The notes under the pieces are model-generated. The model saw only the letters and a program-made list of their open reading frames with translations, was not told the origin of the DNA and searched no databases. Positions 20,195 to 32,226 of a DNA stretch of 64,000 nucleotides are shown here, in pieces; the stretch's first letter is position 1; every line of letters starts with the position of its first letter. Origin of the DNA: Charina bottae. Lineage: Eukaryota > Chordata > Lepidosauria > Squamata > Charinaidae. Location of the stretch: the NCBI GenBank assembly GCA_023362775.1, contig JALMGJ010000018.1:1-64000 (forward strand), read 5' to 3'. The position numbers and the translations under genes are program-made.

Positions 20195-20417
20195 AACCCG
20201 TTCAATCGTGTCTGATTCTCGGAGACTGCCTGGGCAAGTCCCCGCAGTTTTCTTGGCAGGGTTTTTCAGAAGTGGTTTGCCATTGCCTCCTTCCTAGGGC
20301 TGAGAGGGAGTGACTGGCCCAGAGTCACCCAGCTGGCTTCCTGCCTAAGGCGGGACTAGAACTCATGGTCTTCCGGTTTCTAGACTGATGCCTTAACCAC
20401 TACACCAAACTGGCTCC
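20195..20417 (-). mobile_element. CORE-SINE, single-module copy
   Basis: Minus-strand SINE with head TTTGGTGTAGTGGTTAAGGC, one core module (CAGCTGGGTGACTCTGGG) and a tail with TTGCCAAGAAAACTGC and CGAGAATCAGACACGATTG. It is the ordinary form of the family whose three-module form is seen at 17.5, 24.3 and 28.2 kb. Confidence 0.8.
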
Positions 20418-20514
20418 CATCAGTATTTACTATTAACAGACTAGCAGAGAGGATTTCATGTTATAGGCAAAGCAGCCACCTCACTAATTCACCATTACCT
20501 TGAGATCCCCAAGC

Positions 20515-20947
20515 TTGTTGACACAATTGTGTTTTGAGGGACTTCCGGAAGAATGTCAAGGTTGGGGCCAGTCTCACCTCAGGAGGAATTCTGTTCCACA
20601 GGGCGGGTGCCATGGCAGAAAAGGCCCATCTCCTGGGTCTGCCAGATGTAGCTCCTTAGCAGGCGGGACCCGCAACATACCTCTTCTCCTGGTCCTGATG
20701 AGACAGGCACATGTAATCGGGCAGAGGCGGCCCTTCAAGTAACCCAGCCCCATGCCATGAAGGGCTTTAAAGGTCAAAACCAGCACCTTGAACTGGACCC
20801 AAAGGCAGACTGGCAACCAATGCAGCTTGCACATAACTGCCTGCACCACTGCATTTTGTACCAGCTGAAGCTTCCAGAAACATAAAGAGTCACTTTTATG
20901 TGAGATGGGCAAAATACAAAATACAAAATGGATACAAATACAACAAA

Positions 20948-20979
<32 letters not shown>

Positions 20980-21715
20980 AAAACTTCAAAGTCAGCCCCA
21001 TATAGAGCTCATTACAGTAGTCCGCCCAGGAAGTGACCGGGGCATGAGTGACTGTGAGGAGAGCCTCCCGATTCAGGAATGGGCACAACTGGTGCACAGC
21101 ACGAAGTTGTGCAAAGGCCTGCCTAGCCACGAGCGCCACCTGCTCTTTGAGCAGGAGTCACAAGTCCAGGATGACCCCCAGGTTGTTCACCCGGTCTCTT
21201 TGGGGCAGTACCAAAGATGACATGGTCCCTGAACCGGAGGGCCCCAAAACTCAGCGCCACTCAGTCTTGCCAATATTCAGCTGAAGTCTGTTGTTCCCCA
21301 TCCAGGCCCCCACAGCCTCCAGGCACTGGGATAGTACACCAACAGCATCACTTAGTTCACCAGGGGCAGAGAGGTATAATTGGGTGTCATCAGCATACTG
21401 ATACCTCACTGTATCATCACTGTATGGTGATGGATGGTGTCACCCAGTGGCTTCATGAAGATGTTAAACAGGAGTGGAGAGAGCACTGATCCCTGTGTCA
21501 CCCCACGTAGCAGAGGCCGAGGGCAGGACCTCTCCCCCCCAATCACCACTGACTGGTATCCACCTGGGAGAGAGGAGGAGAACCAGCAAAACAGAGTGCC
21601 ACCACCCCAATCCTCGGAGCCAGTCCAGATGGTATCAAAGGCCACTGAGAGGCCAAGCAGAGTAAGGATGCTTTTTGATCTTTTCCTGCAGAAAGTTCTG
21701 ATTCAGGTTGTCCCT
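20515..21715 (-). pseudogene. CR1/L2/L3 LINE ORF2, decayed copy
   Basis: Minus-strand frames reproduce the long LINE at 56-58 kb in broken form: GVTQGSVLSPLLFNIFMKPL (RT), ALVARQAFAQLRAVHQLCPF, then [20 protein letters not shown] and ALHGMGLGYLKGRL. It has several frameshifts and stops and an (AAAT)n insertion at 20,947-20,984. Inactive. Confidence 0.75.
20947..20984. repeat. (AAAT)n microsatellite
   Basis: About nine AAAT units inside the decayed LINE copy. Confidence 0.95.
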
Positions 21716-24234
21716 TGATCCATGGAAGCTATATTTCAGCGGACTGATAAATGAAATTGGGAAAATTTCTCTAAATAGGAAGTTTACATCCGAGAACACT
21801 ATAATTCTTGTTTATAAAAGCAAGTCCTCATTTTTACTTGCCTCCAATAAAGACTTCAAGACAATGCTTACTAAAAATTTTAAAGTCTAGAACAACAAGG
21901 TAATATTCAGAAATGGCTCAGGCAGGTGCTAATCCACTGGACGGAGGCGGCGGCGGTGCGCACAACACAGTCAGACTTGCAAGAGTCTGTTATAATAGCC
22001 AATCTCAACCAACGTAGTTTTAGCCCTCCTGTGGAGTTGATTTCCTGGTCTGGTCTACTTTAGTGGGGCTGCCATCACCTGAGCAAGGTGTGTGCTCAGC
22101 ACCTCTGAGACAGGAGTGCTCTTGCCTGAAGACAAATGGTAATGTGTCTTTCCTAGTTTTCATAGAATTGGAGAAGTAAGATAGAGACACCGCAGTTCAC
22201 CAGGTAGATATTTATTTGAGGATTTGGTCTCTAGAATGTTTCTAGAGGGTTTCAGCCACATATTTGATCAGAGATGAGAGGGGGAGACAAAGAAGGCCCA
22301 CCATGGTGCCTCTCTAGTATGTCCCCAGTATTACCAACTGTTGGGTCTCCAGAGGTTGTCAGATACTTATTGCCTGGAGTGTTCCTTGCTCACTTGCTGT
22401 TCTCACTCTACTTTCAACTGCTACAAGCACAGTCCAAGTTACATAAAAAGGAAGGAAGCGGCTTGCTTTATACCTCACCAGAGATCCTGCAATTACTGTC
22501 AGCTAGCTTAATTTTCCAATGCATGATCTTTATACATGGCCTCAAGAGCAATTTTGTGTTGCTGGAGAAACTGTCTGACAGCCCAAGGAACACACAAACA
22601 CACACACACACACACCACATCCTTTTTGTTTTTCTAAGTGAACAAATCATTTTAAATCACATTTCCTGGAAAAAGGTTTCTGCATTGCTATTTTCATACT
22701 GTACTACGGGTTTGCAGCTTCACCGCTGGCAACTCCCACATGACAGCTGAGAACAGCAGATACAGCCATCAATGGCCAGCCCCCAGGAGCAGTCAGAAAT
22801 TAGAGGGTCTCTGAGGATATGCAGAGTGCTTTTCCTTCACCACTGAATAGATGCAGACTCTTAGCACACACAATTAAGAAACAGAGCTTATCAGGCAATG
22901 TGAAATCTCCCACAGATTAAAGTCATAGCAGAACTCTTTTGAGAATTTAACCATTGACCCCCACTGACTCCTCAGCAGCTGGGACAATGAGAGAGGTAAA
23001 GCCTATTCCACTTCATACAATGAGGGTCTTATGCCCAATGGCCTCCCTTTCCTGCCCATCCTCCTCCATTGCCCAGACCGTCGCCCAAAGAGTTTGCTTT
23101 CAATACTAGATCTGAGTTAGGAAAACATTACTCTGAGCATGTTTTCTCTTACTGCCAAACAACTGCAGTCACGTGATCTTTCCTGACCCTCCATCCCTTT
23201 GCTCTAGATGATATCTCAGCATATGAAAAGGCAACATGCTTTTCTATTCCTTTCTGTTTATTCTTCTATCGTGTGTATTTATGCATGTTTAAATGTCTTG
23301 GTACTTTTAGATTTCCTTATACTTTTCTTTGAATCTCTACTGCTCTTAATTTCCTATTAAGACTATCCTGGACCTTGGTTGCTGTGATGGAGAGAATAGA
23401 AGGTAAAATCCAAGTCCAGCTAATTGGTAGGAGATGGGTGATTCAAGGTGAGATTTGGGAAAGGATGTCAGAAATGGCAGGCAGGAGGCTTGGTCTGTAC
23501 AACATAACAACTGACCAACTAGCTGACCTTTTGGCCCAGTGTGAGTGGAAGCTATCAGATAGTTAATTGCGCAAATCAGAAAATTGGGTTAACTGAGCAA
23601 ACCATGGCTAAGTTGCATGTTTATTTATTTTATTTATTTATTTAATTTATGTAACCGCCCATCTCCCCCAACGGGGAACTCTTGAATGTTGCTTGAATTC
23701 AGCCCATATGCTGCTACGTTTACTCATCACCCCTTTTATGATTTGATGCTTCTACCGGGTGGGATCTCAGCTTAGGTCTTAGTGACATCAAAGGGAAAAG
23801 TTAGTCATACCTTAAGTGCCATTAGTTTCACTGGGAACTAAATACCAACGACTTAGGATCCAACTCAGATTTTTAACTTTGAATATCTTACTTGTACTTT
23901 AAATCTACTTTTATGGGTCAAATTGAACACTCAAGCAACAGTTTTTAATTAAAAACAGTGTAACCCCCTGCATGGTTCCATGCTGTTCCTTTCTGAGCCA
24001 GAAACAGCAGGTGGGACTGAAAAACACATGGAGCCAGTCCTGCAGAAGAATCCAGGGAGAGCTGCACCCTAGGGATCCCTGTGTGGGGTAAAAGATAGAG
24101 GGAGTATTTCCTTCATGTGCCAGAAGAAAAAATAAGATATCATCACACTATATCTGGAAGTCTTGTCAGGGCAACTTCCTTTAGCCACTTATCTTCCACT
24201 TCTCCCCCTCTGCCACACCACCGATCCCACCAAC
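21716..24234. other. Intergenic with one (CA)n run and a LINE tail
   Basis: No gene is supported. The longest frames (158 codons at 22,274; 63 codons at 23,375) have no recognisable domain. A CA repeat lies at 22,590-22,617, and 23,612-23,690 resembles a LINE 3' tail (TTTATTT repeats, GTAACCGCCCATCTCCCC). Confidence 0.4.
22590..22617. repeat. (CA)n microsatellite
   Basis: A short CA run of about 12 units with one interruption. Confidence 0.9.
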
Positions 24235-24634
24235 GAGCTAGAAACCAGGAGACTGAGAGTTCTAGTCCCGCCTTAGGCATGAAAGTCGGCTGGGTGACCT
24301 TGGGCCAGTCACTCTCTCTCAGCCCTAGGAAGGAGCCAATGGCAAACTAGGAGACTGAGAGTTCTAGTCCCGCCTTAGGCATGAAAGCCAGCTGGGTGAC
24401 CTTGGGCCAGTCACTCTCTCTCAGCCCTAGGAAGGAGCCAATGGCAAACTAGGAGACTGAGAGTTCTAGTCCCGCCTGAGGCATGAAAGCCGGCTGGGTG
24501 ACCTTGGGTCAGTCACTCTCTCTCAGCCCAACTCACCTCACAGGGTTGTTGTTGTGGGGAAAATAGGAGGAGGAAGGAGTATTAGGTATGTTCGGTGCCT
24601 TGAGTTATTTATAAAAAATAATAAAGGCGAGATA

Positions 24635-24677
<43 letters not shown>

Positions 24678-24710
24678 ATGAATAAATAAATAAATAAATA
24701 AATAAAATAC
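24235..24710 (+). mobile_element. CORE-SINE with three 102-bp modules and LINE-type tail
   Basis: The marker GAGTTCTAGTCCC occurs at 24,257, 24,359 and 24,461, exactly 102 bp apart, each followed by GGTGACCTTGGG. The 5' head is truncated. The 3' end is of another type than at 17.5 kb: CAACTCACCTCACAGGGTTG, then a GGCGAGATATAAATAAA tail leading into (AAAT)n at 24,635-24,710. Confidence 0.8.
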
Positions 24711-25748
24711 CATCCCCATTTGCTCTTGGGAAAGATCTGGAATACCTTTTTGCAATTCTGGTTTGTTACTCAACACCTTTGTATTGAGAAGGTGAATCTC
24801 TGAGCATGTGGAGGATGTCTCTTCACTGTTGTTCCCATCCTGACTTTCCTCCAGGAGTTCAAAGAATTATTCAGAGTACTCCCTCCATTTTTCCCCCATA
24901 CAATATTAATTCTGTGAAGTCAGCTGAGTAAGTCATCCCAACTCACCCAGTGAGCTTCTGTTGCTGAGGGTGGACTTGAACCAGGATCTCCCCAGTTCTA
25001 CCCTGACACAGGCATCACCACCTCCCACCAGATGTGCCTGCACACACAGTGGCACTGACCTGCCTTCAACCCTTTGGACCTGCCTGTCCAAACAGTTAAT
25101 ATCACTAGGTTTCAGTTTCACCTCTTCCGTACTATAGTCAGAACACATCGTGGCCTCCCAAGTCATGCTTACTTGGAAGGCTCCATCTGTTGAATAAGGT
25201 TTGCTTGCAGGTAAGCACATAAATGTAGCCTTATGGTCAGCTTGCTCAACCACAAATGGCTGAAAAATAATGTAACAGATGTGTAGAAGGAGGCAACAGC
25301 AAACCACTTCTTCATTGTTGCCAAACTCCTTCCATACAAGGCAAACTAAGTTATGGGAGTATGCTTAATGTCATATTTAACTTCATATTTGAAAACAAAT
25401 CTAGTACAATGTAGAAACCGTTTTGGATTATAATTTTAATGAAGGGTATTTATCATATCCAAAGTCTGGGTTTTCCCTGATTATAACACTCAAATTTTAA
25501 ATTATTTGTTAAATTCGCCAAATTTTCTAGATTTCCCAGAATTTCTTATCTCAATTTATAATTTATATTTTGAGTTATTCTGGTTATATTAATTAATAAT
25601 TGCATAATAGCCTGATTTTAATATTGTTTTATTTTAATACTGAATAAAATTTCAAATTATATAAGATCTTCTAATATGAGGATTTATATTAATGTCAGTT
25701 TGAAACTTTTAAAGCTAATTTTATAATGTTTGTAAATCTTTTGTTCTT
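24711..25748. other. No gene seen; very AT-rich in the second half
   Basis: A 124-codon minus-strand frame at 24,933-25,307 shows no domain. From about 25,380 to 25,740 the sequence is strongly AT-rich. Nothing can be supported. Confidence 0.4.
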
Positions 25749-25900
25749 GGGTAAGACAGCGTTCCACGCGTGTCATGCGGCCACATGACCGTGGAAGCGT
25801 CTTCGGACAAAGCTGGCTCTTTGGCTAACAAACGGAGATGAGCACCGGCCCCTAGAGTCGGACACGACTGCACAAATGTGCGGGGGGTACCTTTACCTTT
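25749..25900 (+). mobile_element. BovB-tailed tRNA-SINE (Sauria-SINE-like), 5'-truncated
   Basis: The 3' half of the SINE family seen complete at 26.6 kb, ending with GAGTCGGACACGACTG, CACAAATGTGCGGGGGG and ACCTTTACCTTT. The tRNA head is missing. Confidence 0.8.
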
Positions 25901-26007
25901 TTAAGACATTTTATCTCCATTTTTTTCTTTATTCTTTCCTTGTTTTTTTAAAATTGTACTTGTAGAATTAATAAACTAAGAAATCGGTTGGGTAACACAC
26001 AGAGAGA

Positions 26008-26050
26008 GATACAGATACAGATACAGATACAGATACAGATACAGATACAT
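26008..26050. repeat. (AGATAC)n hexamer repeat
   Basis: About seven near-perfect GATACA units, giving a Cys-Ile repeat in one minus-strand frame that is not a protein. Confidence 0.95.
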
Positions 26051-26272
26051 TTGCCAGAAAACAATATAAAATGGCCAGTAGTTGAGTTCAACTTGAATGA
26101 GACTTTAGCTTTAGAGTAAGGCAAAGACACTCTGCTAAGACATAGTGTAAGTTTGTTTACTTTTGGTTTAGCATGTTATGTGAAACCATTCGATTGTGGC
26201 TTATTCAAAAACAGCCTAGTGCCCAATGTTAAATCAAGGCAATATCTGATTTTACATGTAACATTAAAAATA

Positions 26273-26480
26273 AGGTTTATTTATTTAATCAATTTGCATG
26301 GCTGCCTATCTCCCAAATGTGACACTGGGTGGATGACAACATGTTAAAACAATAATAAAAAAACAATATTAACAAAGGGGAAAAGTCTACAATGGTCACC
26401 AAGGATAAACCAAAACAAAAAATCAACAAAGACCTCTTAATGGGCCATCTAGCCCCCCAACCCACCAGCCCCCGGAGCTA
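26273..26480 (-). mobile_element. LINE 3' region fragment
   Basis: Reverse-strand tail with a CATTTGGGAGATAGGCAGCC-type motif, like other LINE tails in the window, followed by non-coding sequence that faintly resembles 7.35-7.45 kb. Confidence 0.4.
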
Positions 26481-26585
26481 GAGGAGGTATCCTACCCATG
26501 TCCTTTATGTAGAACACTACATCACCAGAGGTTTTGTAGGACATTCCATAGACCATGAGGTTGGCAACATTATTTCAAGTAAAAA

Positions 26586-26917
26586 AGGTAAAGGTTCCCC
26601 CCGCACATTTGTGCAGTCGTGTCCGACTCTAGGGGCCGGTGCTCATCTCCGTTTGTTAGCCGAAGAGCCAGCGTTGTCCAAAGACGCTTCCACGGTCATG
26701 TGGCCGGCATGACGCGCGCAGAACGCTGTTACCTACCCACCGAAGTGGTACCTATTAATCTACTTGCATTTGCATGCTTTCGAATTGCTAGGTTGGCAAG
26801 AGCTGGGGCTAGTGCGGGAGCTCACTCCGTCATGCGGGGCTAGGGATTCGAACCTCCGAACTTGCAATCTTCTGATCGACAAGCCTGGCATCTTACCCGC
26901 TGAGCCACCACACCCCC
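26586..26917 (-). mobile_element. BovB-tailed tRNA-SINE (Sauria-SINE-like), complete
   Basis: On the minus strand the head has pol III box A (TGGCTCAGCGGGTAAG, 26,906 to 26,891) and box B (GGTTCGAATCC, 26,854 to 26,844). A tRNA-unrelated middle follows, then the tail TAGAGTCGGACACGACTG before AACCTTTACCTTTTTT. The tail resembles the BovB 3' end at 51.3 kb (GAGTCGGACATGACTA), which suggests mobilisation by BovB. Confidence 0.88.
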
Positions 26918-27314
26918 ATTATTTCAAGAGAGAATACCAAAATCTAGTGAGGCCACTGTCACGATGTGGATTGCGAACACAGCAGACAACTGGGTTTGAA
27001 TTCCACATCCTGCCATTCAATTAAGGGTTAGATACGTGTAAGGATTAGAGATAGGTTGATGTAGAATAGACACAGGGAAAAGAGGGCAGACTGGGCACAT
27101 TCCAGTGTAGTTGTTAGAGAAATAGAACTGAAACAGACTGTCAAGGTCAGCACCATTCTTATCATCTGAGAAGGTCTGCAAGTGAACAAAAAAGGGGAGG
27201 AGGTGAAATCAAGGAGGAAAAGTACTGGAGATTGATGACGCTGGAATGGGCTGGAACGTTAGAGAGTGGGCATGATGGCTTTTTCATTCGTAACTTCAGC
27301 TTGGATTTATGCAT
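26918..27314. other. No gene seen
   Basis: Short unassigned stretch between a SINE and a BovB fragment. Confidence 0.4.
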
Positions 27315-27905
27315 TTTGTTGTTTATTCGTTCAGTTGCTTCCAACTCTTCGTGACTTCATGGACCAGCCCACGCCAGAGCTTCCTGTCGGCCGTCACCAT
27401 CCCCAGCACCCCCACAGTCGAGTCCGTCACCTTCAGAATATCATCAATCCGTCTTGCCCTTGGTCGGCCCCTCTTCCTTTTTCCTTCCACCTTCCCCAGC
27501 ATCAGCATCTGTCTGCTCATTATGTGGCCAAAGTACTTCAGTTTTGTCTGAATAAGTCTGTCACTGCCTCCACTTTTTCTCCCTCTATTTGCCAGTTATC
27601 AATCAAGCTGGTTGCCATAATCTTGGGGTTTTTTTAGGTTTAACTGCAACCCAGCTTTTGCACTTTCTTCTTTCACCTTCATCATAAGGCTCCTCAGCTC
27701 CTCCTCGCTTTCAGCCATCAAAGTGGTATCATCTGCATATCTGAGATTGTTAATGTTTCTTCCAGCGATTTTAACTCCAGCCTTGGATTACGTCGCATGA
27801 TGTGTTCTGTGTTACAGGTTGAATAGGTAGGGTGAGAGTATACAGCCCTGCCATACACCTTTCCCAATCTTAAACCAGTCCGTTGTTCTGTGCTCTGTTC
27901 TTACC
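27315..27905 (-). pseudogene. BovB LINE 3' fragment with internal deletion
   Basis: The same 3' end as the full-length BovB at 28.9 kb (TTGTTTATTCGTTCAGTTGC on the plus strand), running back to the RT region near GVRQGC. About 390 bp present in the full copy are missing near 27,540, where the tail joins AAGTCTGTCACTGCC directly. Stops and small indels make it inactive. Confidence 0.85.
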
Positions 27906-28117
27906 GTTGCTACTTATTTATGCATACTTGTTCCAATAAACAGCTTTTCCCTTTGGCTAAAATGGCTCCTGGTGAAAGTTATATGAGGATTTAAGGTTAC
28001 AATCCTCACAGCCACAGCCATATACTTATTCAACATTACTTAGTTAAACATCAATATAACGGTGCTCAATCTCATCCTTACACTTGTACCTGCAAAACCC
28101 AAGAATTGTTATATATG

Positions 28118-28568
28118 AGAGCCAGTTTAGTCTAGAGGTTAAGGCAACAGGCTAGAAACCAGGAGCCTGAGAGTTCTAGTCCCACCTTAGGCACGAAAGC
28201 CAGCTGGGTGACCTTGGGCCTGTCACTCGCTCTCAGCCCTAGGAAGGAGCCAATGGCAAACCAGGAGACTGAGAGTTCTAGTCCCGCCTTAGGCACGAAA
28301 GCCGGCTGGGTGACCTTGGGCCGGTCGCTCTCTCTCAGCCCTAGGAAGGAGCCAATGGCAAACCAGGAGACTGAGAGTTCTAGTCCCACCTTAGGCTTGA
28401 AGGCCGGCTGGGAGACCTTGGGCCAGTCATTCTCTCTCAGCCCAACTCACCTCACAGGGTGGTTGTTGTGGGGAAAATAGGAGGAGGAAGGAGTATTTGG
28501 TATGTTCACCACCTTATTTATAAAAAATAATAAAGGCAGGATAGAAAATAAATAAATAAATAAATAAC
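28118..28568 (+). mobile_element. CORE-SINE with three 102-bp modules, complete head
   Basis: The head GAGCCAGTTTAGTCTAGAGG is followed by TTAAGGCA, then three modules with GAGTTCTAGTCCC at 28,171, 28,273 and 28,375 (102-bp period). The 3' part (CAACTCACCTCACAGGGTGG, then AAATAA repeats) matches the copy at 24.2 kb. Confidence 0.82.
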
Positions 28569-28589
28569 AAATCAAATTATTTCAGATTC

Positions 28590-28889
28590 TTTCCAGTTAC
28601 AGTGTGGTACATGACAGGACTGCCCACTTTCTCCCTTGCTATTAAAGTTGTTTCTTGAGCCTTGGATACCATGGTAAGGCAATCTTTAAATATTAAGTGT
28701 ATTACATTGGCAGGGTGTGAGTATAAATTATTTCTGTATGCTGATGAAATTTTGGCAATCTTGGATCAGAATTCTATTTCTTTGTCTAACTTTATAAAGG
28801 TTGTGCAGTATTTTGGAAAGTATTATGGTTGTAAGATAAATTGGGATAAATCTTTTTTACTTCCCCTGGGCTGTAATTAATATATCAAT
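28590..28889 (+). pseudogene. L1 LINE ORF2, RT segment (first part)
   Basis: The frame 28,662-28,880 reads EYKLFLYADEILAIL, then SNFIKVVQYFGKYYGCKINWDKS, the L1 RT catalytic region with YADD altered to YADE. The frame is cut at 28,889 by the BovB insertion and resumes at 32,112. Confidence 0.7.
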
Positions 28890-31800
28890 TTGTTGTTTAT
28901 TCGTTCAGTCGCTTTCGACTCTTCATTACTTCATGGACCAGCCCACGCCAGAGCTTCCTGTCGGCTGTCACCATCCCCAGCTCCCCCATGGTTGAGTCTG
29001 TCACCTCCAGAATATCATCCATCCATCTTGCCCTTGGTCGGCCCCTCTTCCTTTTGCCTTCCACTTTCCCTAGCATCAGCTTCTTCTCCAGGGTATCCTG
29101 TCTTCTCATTATGTGGCCAAAGTACTTCAGTTTTGCTTTTAATATCATTCCCTCAAGTGAGCAGTCTGGCTTTATCTCCTGGAGTATGGACTGGTTTGAT
29201 CTTCTTGCAGTCCAAGGCACTCTCAGAATTTTCCTCCAACACCACAGTTCAAAAGCATCTATCTTCCTTCACTCAGCCTTCCTTATGGTCCAGCTCTCAC
29301 AGCCATAGGTTACTACAGGGAATACCATTGCTTTACCTATGCGGACCTTTGTTGTCAATGTGATGTCTCTGCTCTTAACTATTTTATCAAGATTTGCCAT
29401 TGCTCTCCTCCCAAGGAGTAGACGTCTTCTGATTTCCTGGCTGCAGTCAGCGTCTGCAGTAATCTTTGCGCCTAGAAATACAAAGTCTGTCACTGCCTCC
29501 ACTTTTTCTCCCTCTATTTGCCAGTTATCAATCAAGCTGGTTGCCATAATCTTGGGGTTTGTTTAGGTTTAACTGCAACCCAGCTTTTGCACTTTCTTCT
29601 TTCACCTTCGTCATAAGGCTCCTCAACTCCTCCTCGCTTTCAGCCATCAAAGTGGTATCATCTGCATATCTAAGATTGTTAATGTTTCTTCCAGCGATTT
29701 TAACTCCAGCCTTGGATTCCTCAAGCCCAGCACGTCGCATGATGTGTTCTGCGTACAGGTTGAATAGGTAGGGTGAGAGTATACAGCCCTGCCGTACTCC
29801 TTTCCCAATCTTAAACCAGTCCGTTGTTCCGTGCTCTGTTCTTACCGTTGCTTCCTTGTCGTTATACAGATTCCTCAGGAGGCAGACAAGATGACTTGGT
29901 ATCCCCATACCACCAAGAACATGCCACAATTTGTTATGATCCACATAGTCAAAGGCTTTAGAATAGTCAATAAAACAAAAATAGATGTTTTTCTGAAACT
30001 CCCTGGCTTTCTCCATTATCCAGCGGATATTGGCAATTTGGTCTCTAGTCCCTCTGCCTTTTCTAAACCCAGCTTGTACATCTGGCAATTCTCGCTCCAT
30101 GAATTGCTGGAGTCTACCTTGCAAGATCTTGAGCATTACCTTACTGGCATGTGAAATAAGTGCCACTGTTCGATAGTTTGAACATTCTTTAGTGCTTCCC
30201 TTTTTTGGTATGGGGATATAAGTTGATTTTTTCCAATCTGATGGCCATTCTTGTGTTTCCCAAATTTGCTGGCATATGGCATGCATCACCTTGACAGCAT
30301 CATCTTGCAAGATTTTAAACAGTTCAGCTGGGATACCGTTGTCTCCTGCTGCCTTGTTATTAGCAATGCTTCTTAAGGCCCATTCAACCTCACTCTTCAG
30401 GATATCTGGCTCTAACTCACTGACCACACCATCAAAGCTATCTCCAATATTATTATCCTTCCTATACAGATCTTCCGTATATTCTTGCCATCTTTTCTTG
30501 ATCTCTTCTGCTTCTGTTAGGTCCTTACCATCTTTGTTTCTGATCATACCCATTTTTGCCTGGAATTTACCTCCGATGTTTCTAATTTTCTGGAAGAGGT
30601 CTCTTGTCCTTCCTATTCTATTGTCTTCTTCCACTTCTGCACATTGCTTGTTTAAAAATAATTCCTTATCTCTTCTGGCTAACCTCTGGAATTTTGCATT
30701 TAATTGGGCATATCTCCCCCTATCACTGTTGCCTTTTGCTTTCCTTCTTTCTTGGGCTATTTCCAGTGTCTCAGCAGACAGCCATCTTGCCTTCTTGGTT
30801 TTCTTTTTCTTTGGGACGTTTTTTGTTGCTGCCTCCTGAACAATGTTGCGAACTTCTGTCCATAGTTCTTCCGGGACCCTATCTACTAAATCTAGTCCCT
30901 TAAATCTATTCTTCACCTCCACTGCATATTCATTAGGAATATTAGTGAGCTCATATCTAACTGATCTGTGGGTCTTCCCTATTCTCTTTAGTCTGATTCT
31001 AAATTTTGCAATAAGAAGTTGGTGATCTGAACTACAGTCAGCTCCAGGTCTTGTTTTTACCGACTGTATAGATGTCTGCCACCTTTGGCTGCAAAGGATG
31101 TAGTCAATCTGATTTCGGTGTCGACCATCTGGTGAAGTCCATGTATAAAGTCGTCTTTTAGGTTGTTGGAAGAGAGTGTTTGTTATGCACAGTGAGTTGT
31201 CTTGGCAAAATTCTATCAGCCTATGTCCTGCTTCATTTTGTTCTCCCAGACCATGCTTGCCTGTAATTCCAGGTGTCGTCTGACTACCCACCTTAGCATT
31301 CCAGTCTCCTGTAATGAAAATAACACCTCTTTTTGGTGTATTATCCAGTAGGTGCTGCAAATCCTCATAGAACTGATCTACTTCTGCTTCTTCAGCATCT
31401 GTGGTTGGGGCGTATATTTGGATCACTGTGATGTTAAATGGCTTCCCCTGAATTCGAATTGAGATCATTCTATCGTTTTTTGGATTGTATCCAAGTACTG
31501 CTTTAGCCACTTTATTATTAATTATGAAGGCTACTCCATTTCTTCTGTGGTCCTCTTGTCCACAGTAGTAGATCTGGTGGTCATCTGATGTGAAGTGGCC
31601 CATTCCAGTCCATTTCAGTTCACTGACACCTAAAATGTCTATATTTAATCTTGACATCTCACCAATAACCACATCCAATTTGCCCTGGCTCATAGATCTT
31701 ACATTCCAGGTTCCTATGGTGTGTTGATCTTTAGAACATCGGATTCGTCGTTCACCACCAGCACCGTCGGCCGCTAGCCGTCCTTTCGGCTTTGAGCTAG

Positions 31801-32111
31801 CTGCGTCATCACATCTGGGGCTAGTTGAACGTATCCTCTGTTCCTCCCCAGTAGCATTTTGACCATCTTCCGACCTGGGAGTCCCATCTTCCGATGGTAT
31901 ACCAACATATCTCTGGTTGTACTGATCCATTTAGTTTTCACGGCAAGAATACTGGGGTGGGTTGCCATTACCTTCCCCAGGGATCGTATTTAGTCTGACT
32001 TCTCTGCCATGACCTTCCCATCTCGGGTGTCCCTTCACGGTTTAGCTCATGGTGTCATTGAGGTGCTCAAGCTCCAGCACCACAACAAGGTAACGATCTC
32101 CTTTGCTGGAG
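28890..32111 (-). mobile_element. Full-length BovB (RTE clade) LINE
   Basis: A 3,222-bp element on the minus strand, flanked by an 11-bp target duplication AATATATCAAT (28,879-28,889 and 32,112-32,122). Its length equals the usual BovB size of about 3.2 kb, its 3' end is the standard AACGAATAAACAACAA type, and its 5' end begins CTCCAGCAAAGGAGATCG. It landed in an L1 copy, whose RT frame continues beyond it. Confidence 0.93.
28897..31930 (-). pseudogene. BovB ORF2: endonuclease and reverse transcriptase, two lesions
   Basis: An 800-codon frame runs from 31,930 to 29,528. The AP-type endonuclease shows TIGTWNVRSM, GVSELKW, ITGDWNAKVG, DYILCSQRW and SSDHQLLIAKF. RT shows FIDYSKAFDYVDHNKLW, GVRQGCILSPYLFNLY and the catalytic YADD in LRYADDTTLMAES. 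One extra base in a CCCC run near 29,560 shifts the frame, which continues as 29,547-29,269, and a TGA near 29,265 (probably from CGA) separates the last part (29,220-28,897, KIKPDCSLEG-type to GLVHEVMKSRKRLNE). Apart from these the protein is complete. The enzyme nicks target DNA and reverse-transcribes its own RNA there. Confidence 0.92.
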
Positions 32112-32226
32112 AATATATCAATACAGTTATGTAAAGAGATTTTGTGATTTCTACTCATTATATTAAATATTTGGGACTTTATATACCCAAAATATTTCTA
32201 AATGTGTGAAAATAAATATGTTGAAA

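Noticed and set aside
24933..25307. 124-codon minus-strand frame considered as a secreted protein
   Set aside because: The hydrophobic start is weak and the rest has no motif. A SINE-like stretch near its end suggests repeat origin.
26844..26917. tRNA gene suggested by boxes A and B
   Set aside because: It is the tRNA-derived head of a SINE repeated at least four times here, followed by SINE body sequence, with no proper acceptor stem.
30276..30839. 187-codon plus-strand frame
   Set aside because: Antisense of the BovB RT/endonuclease region.
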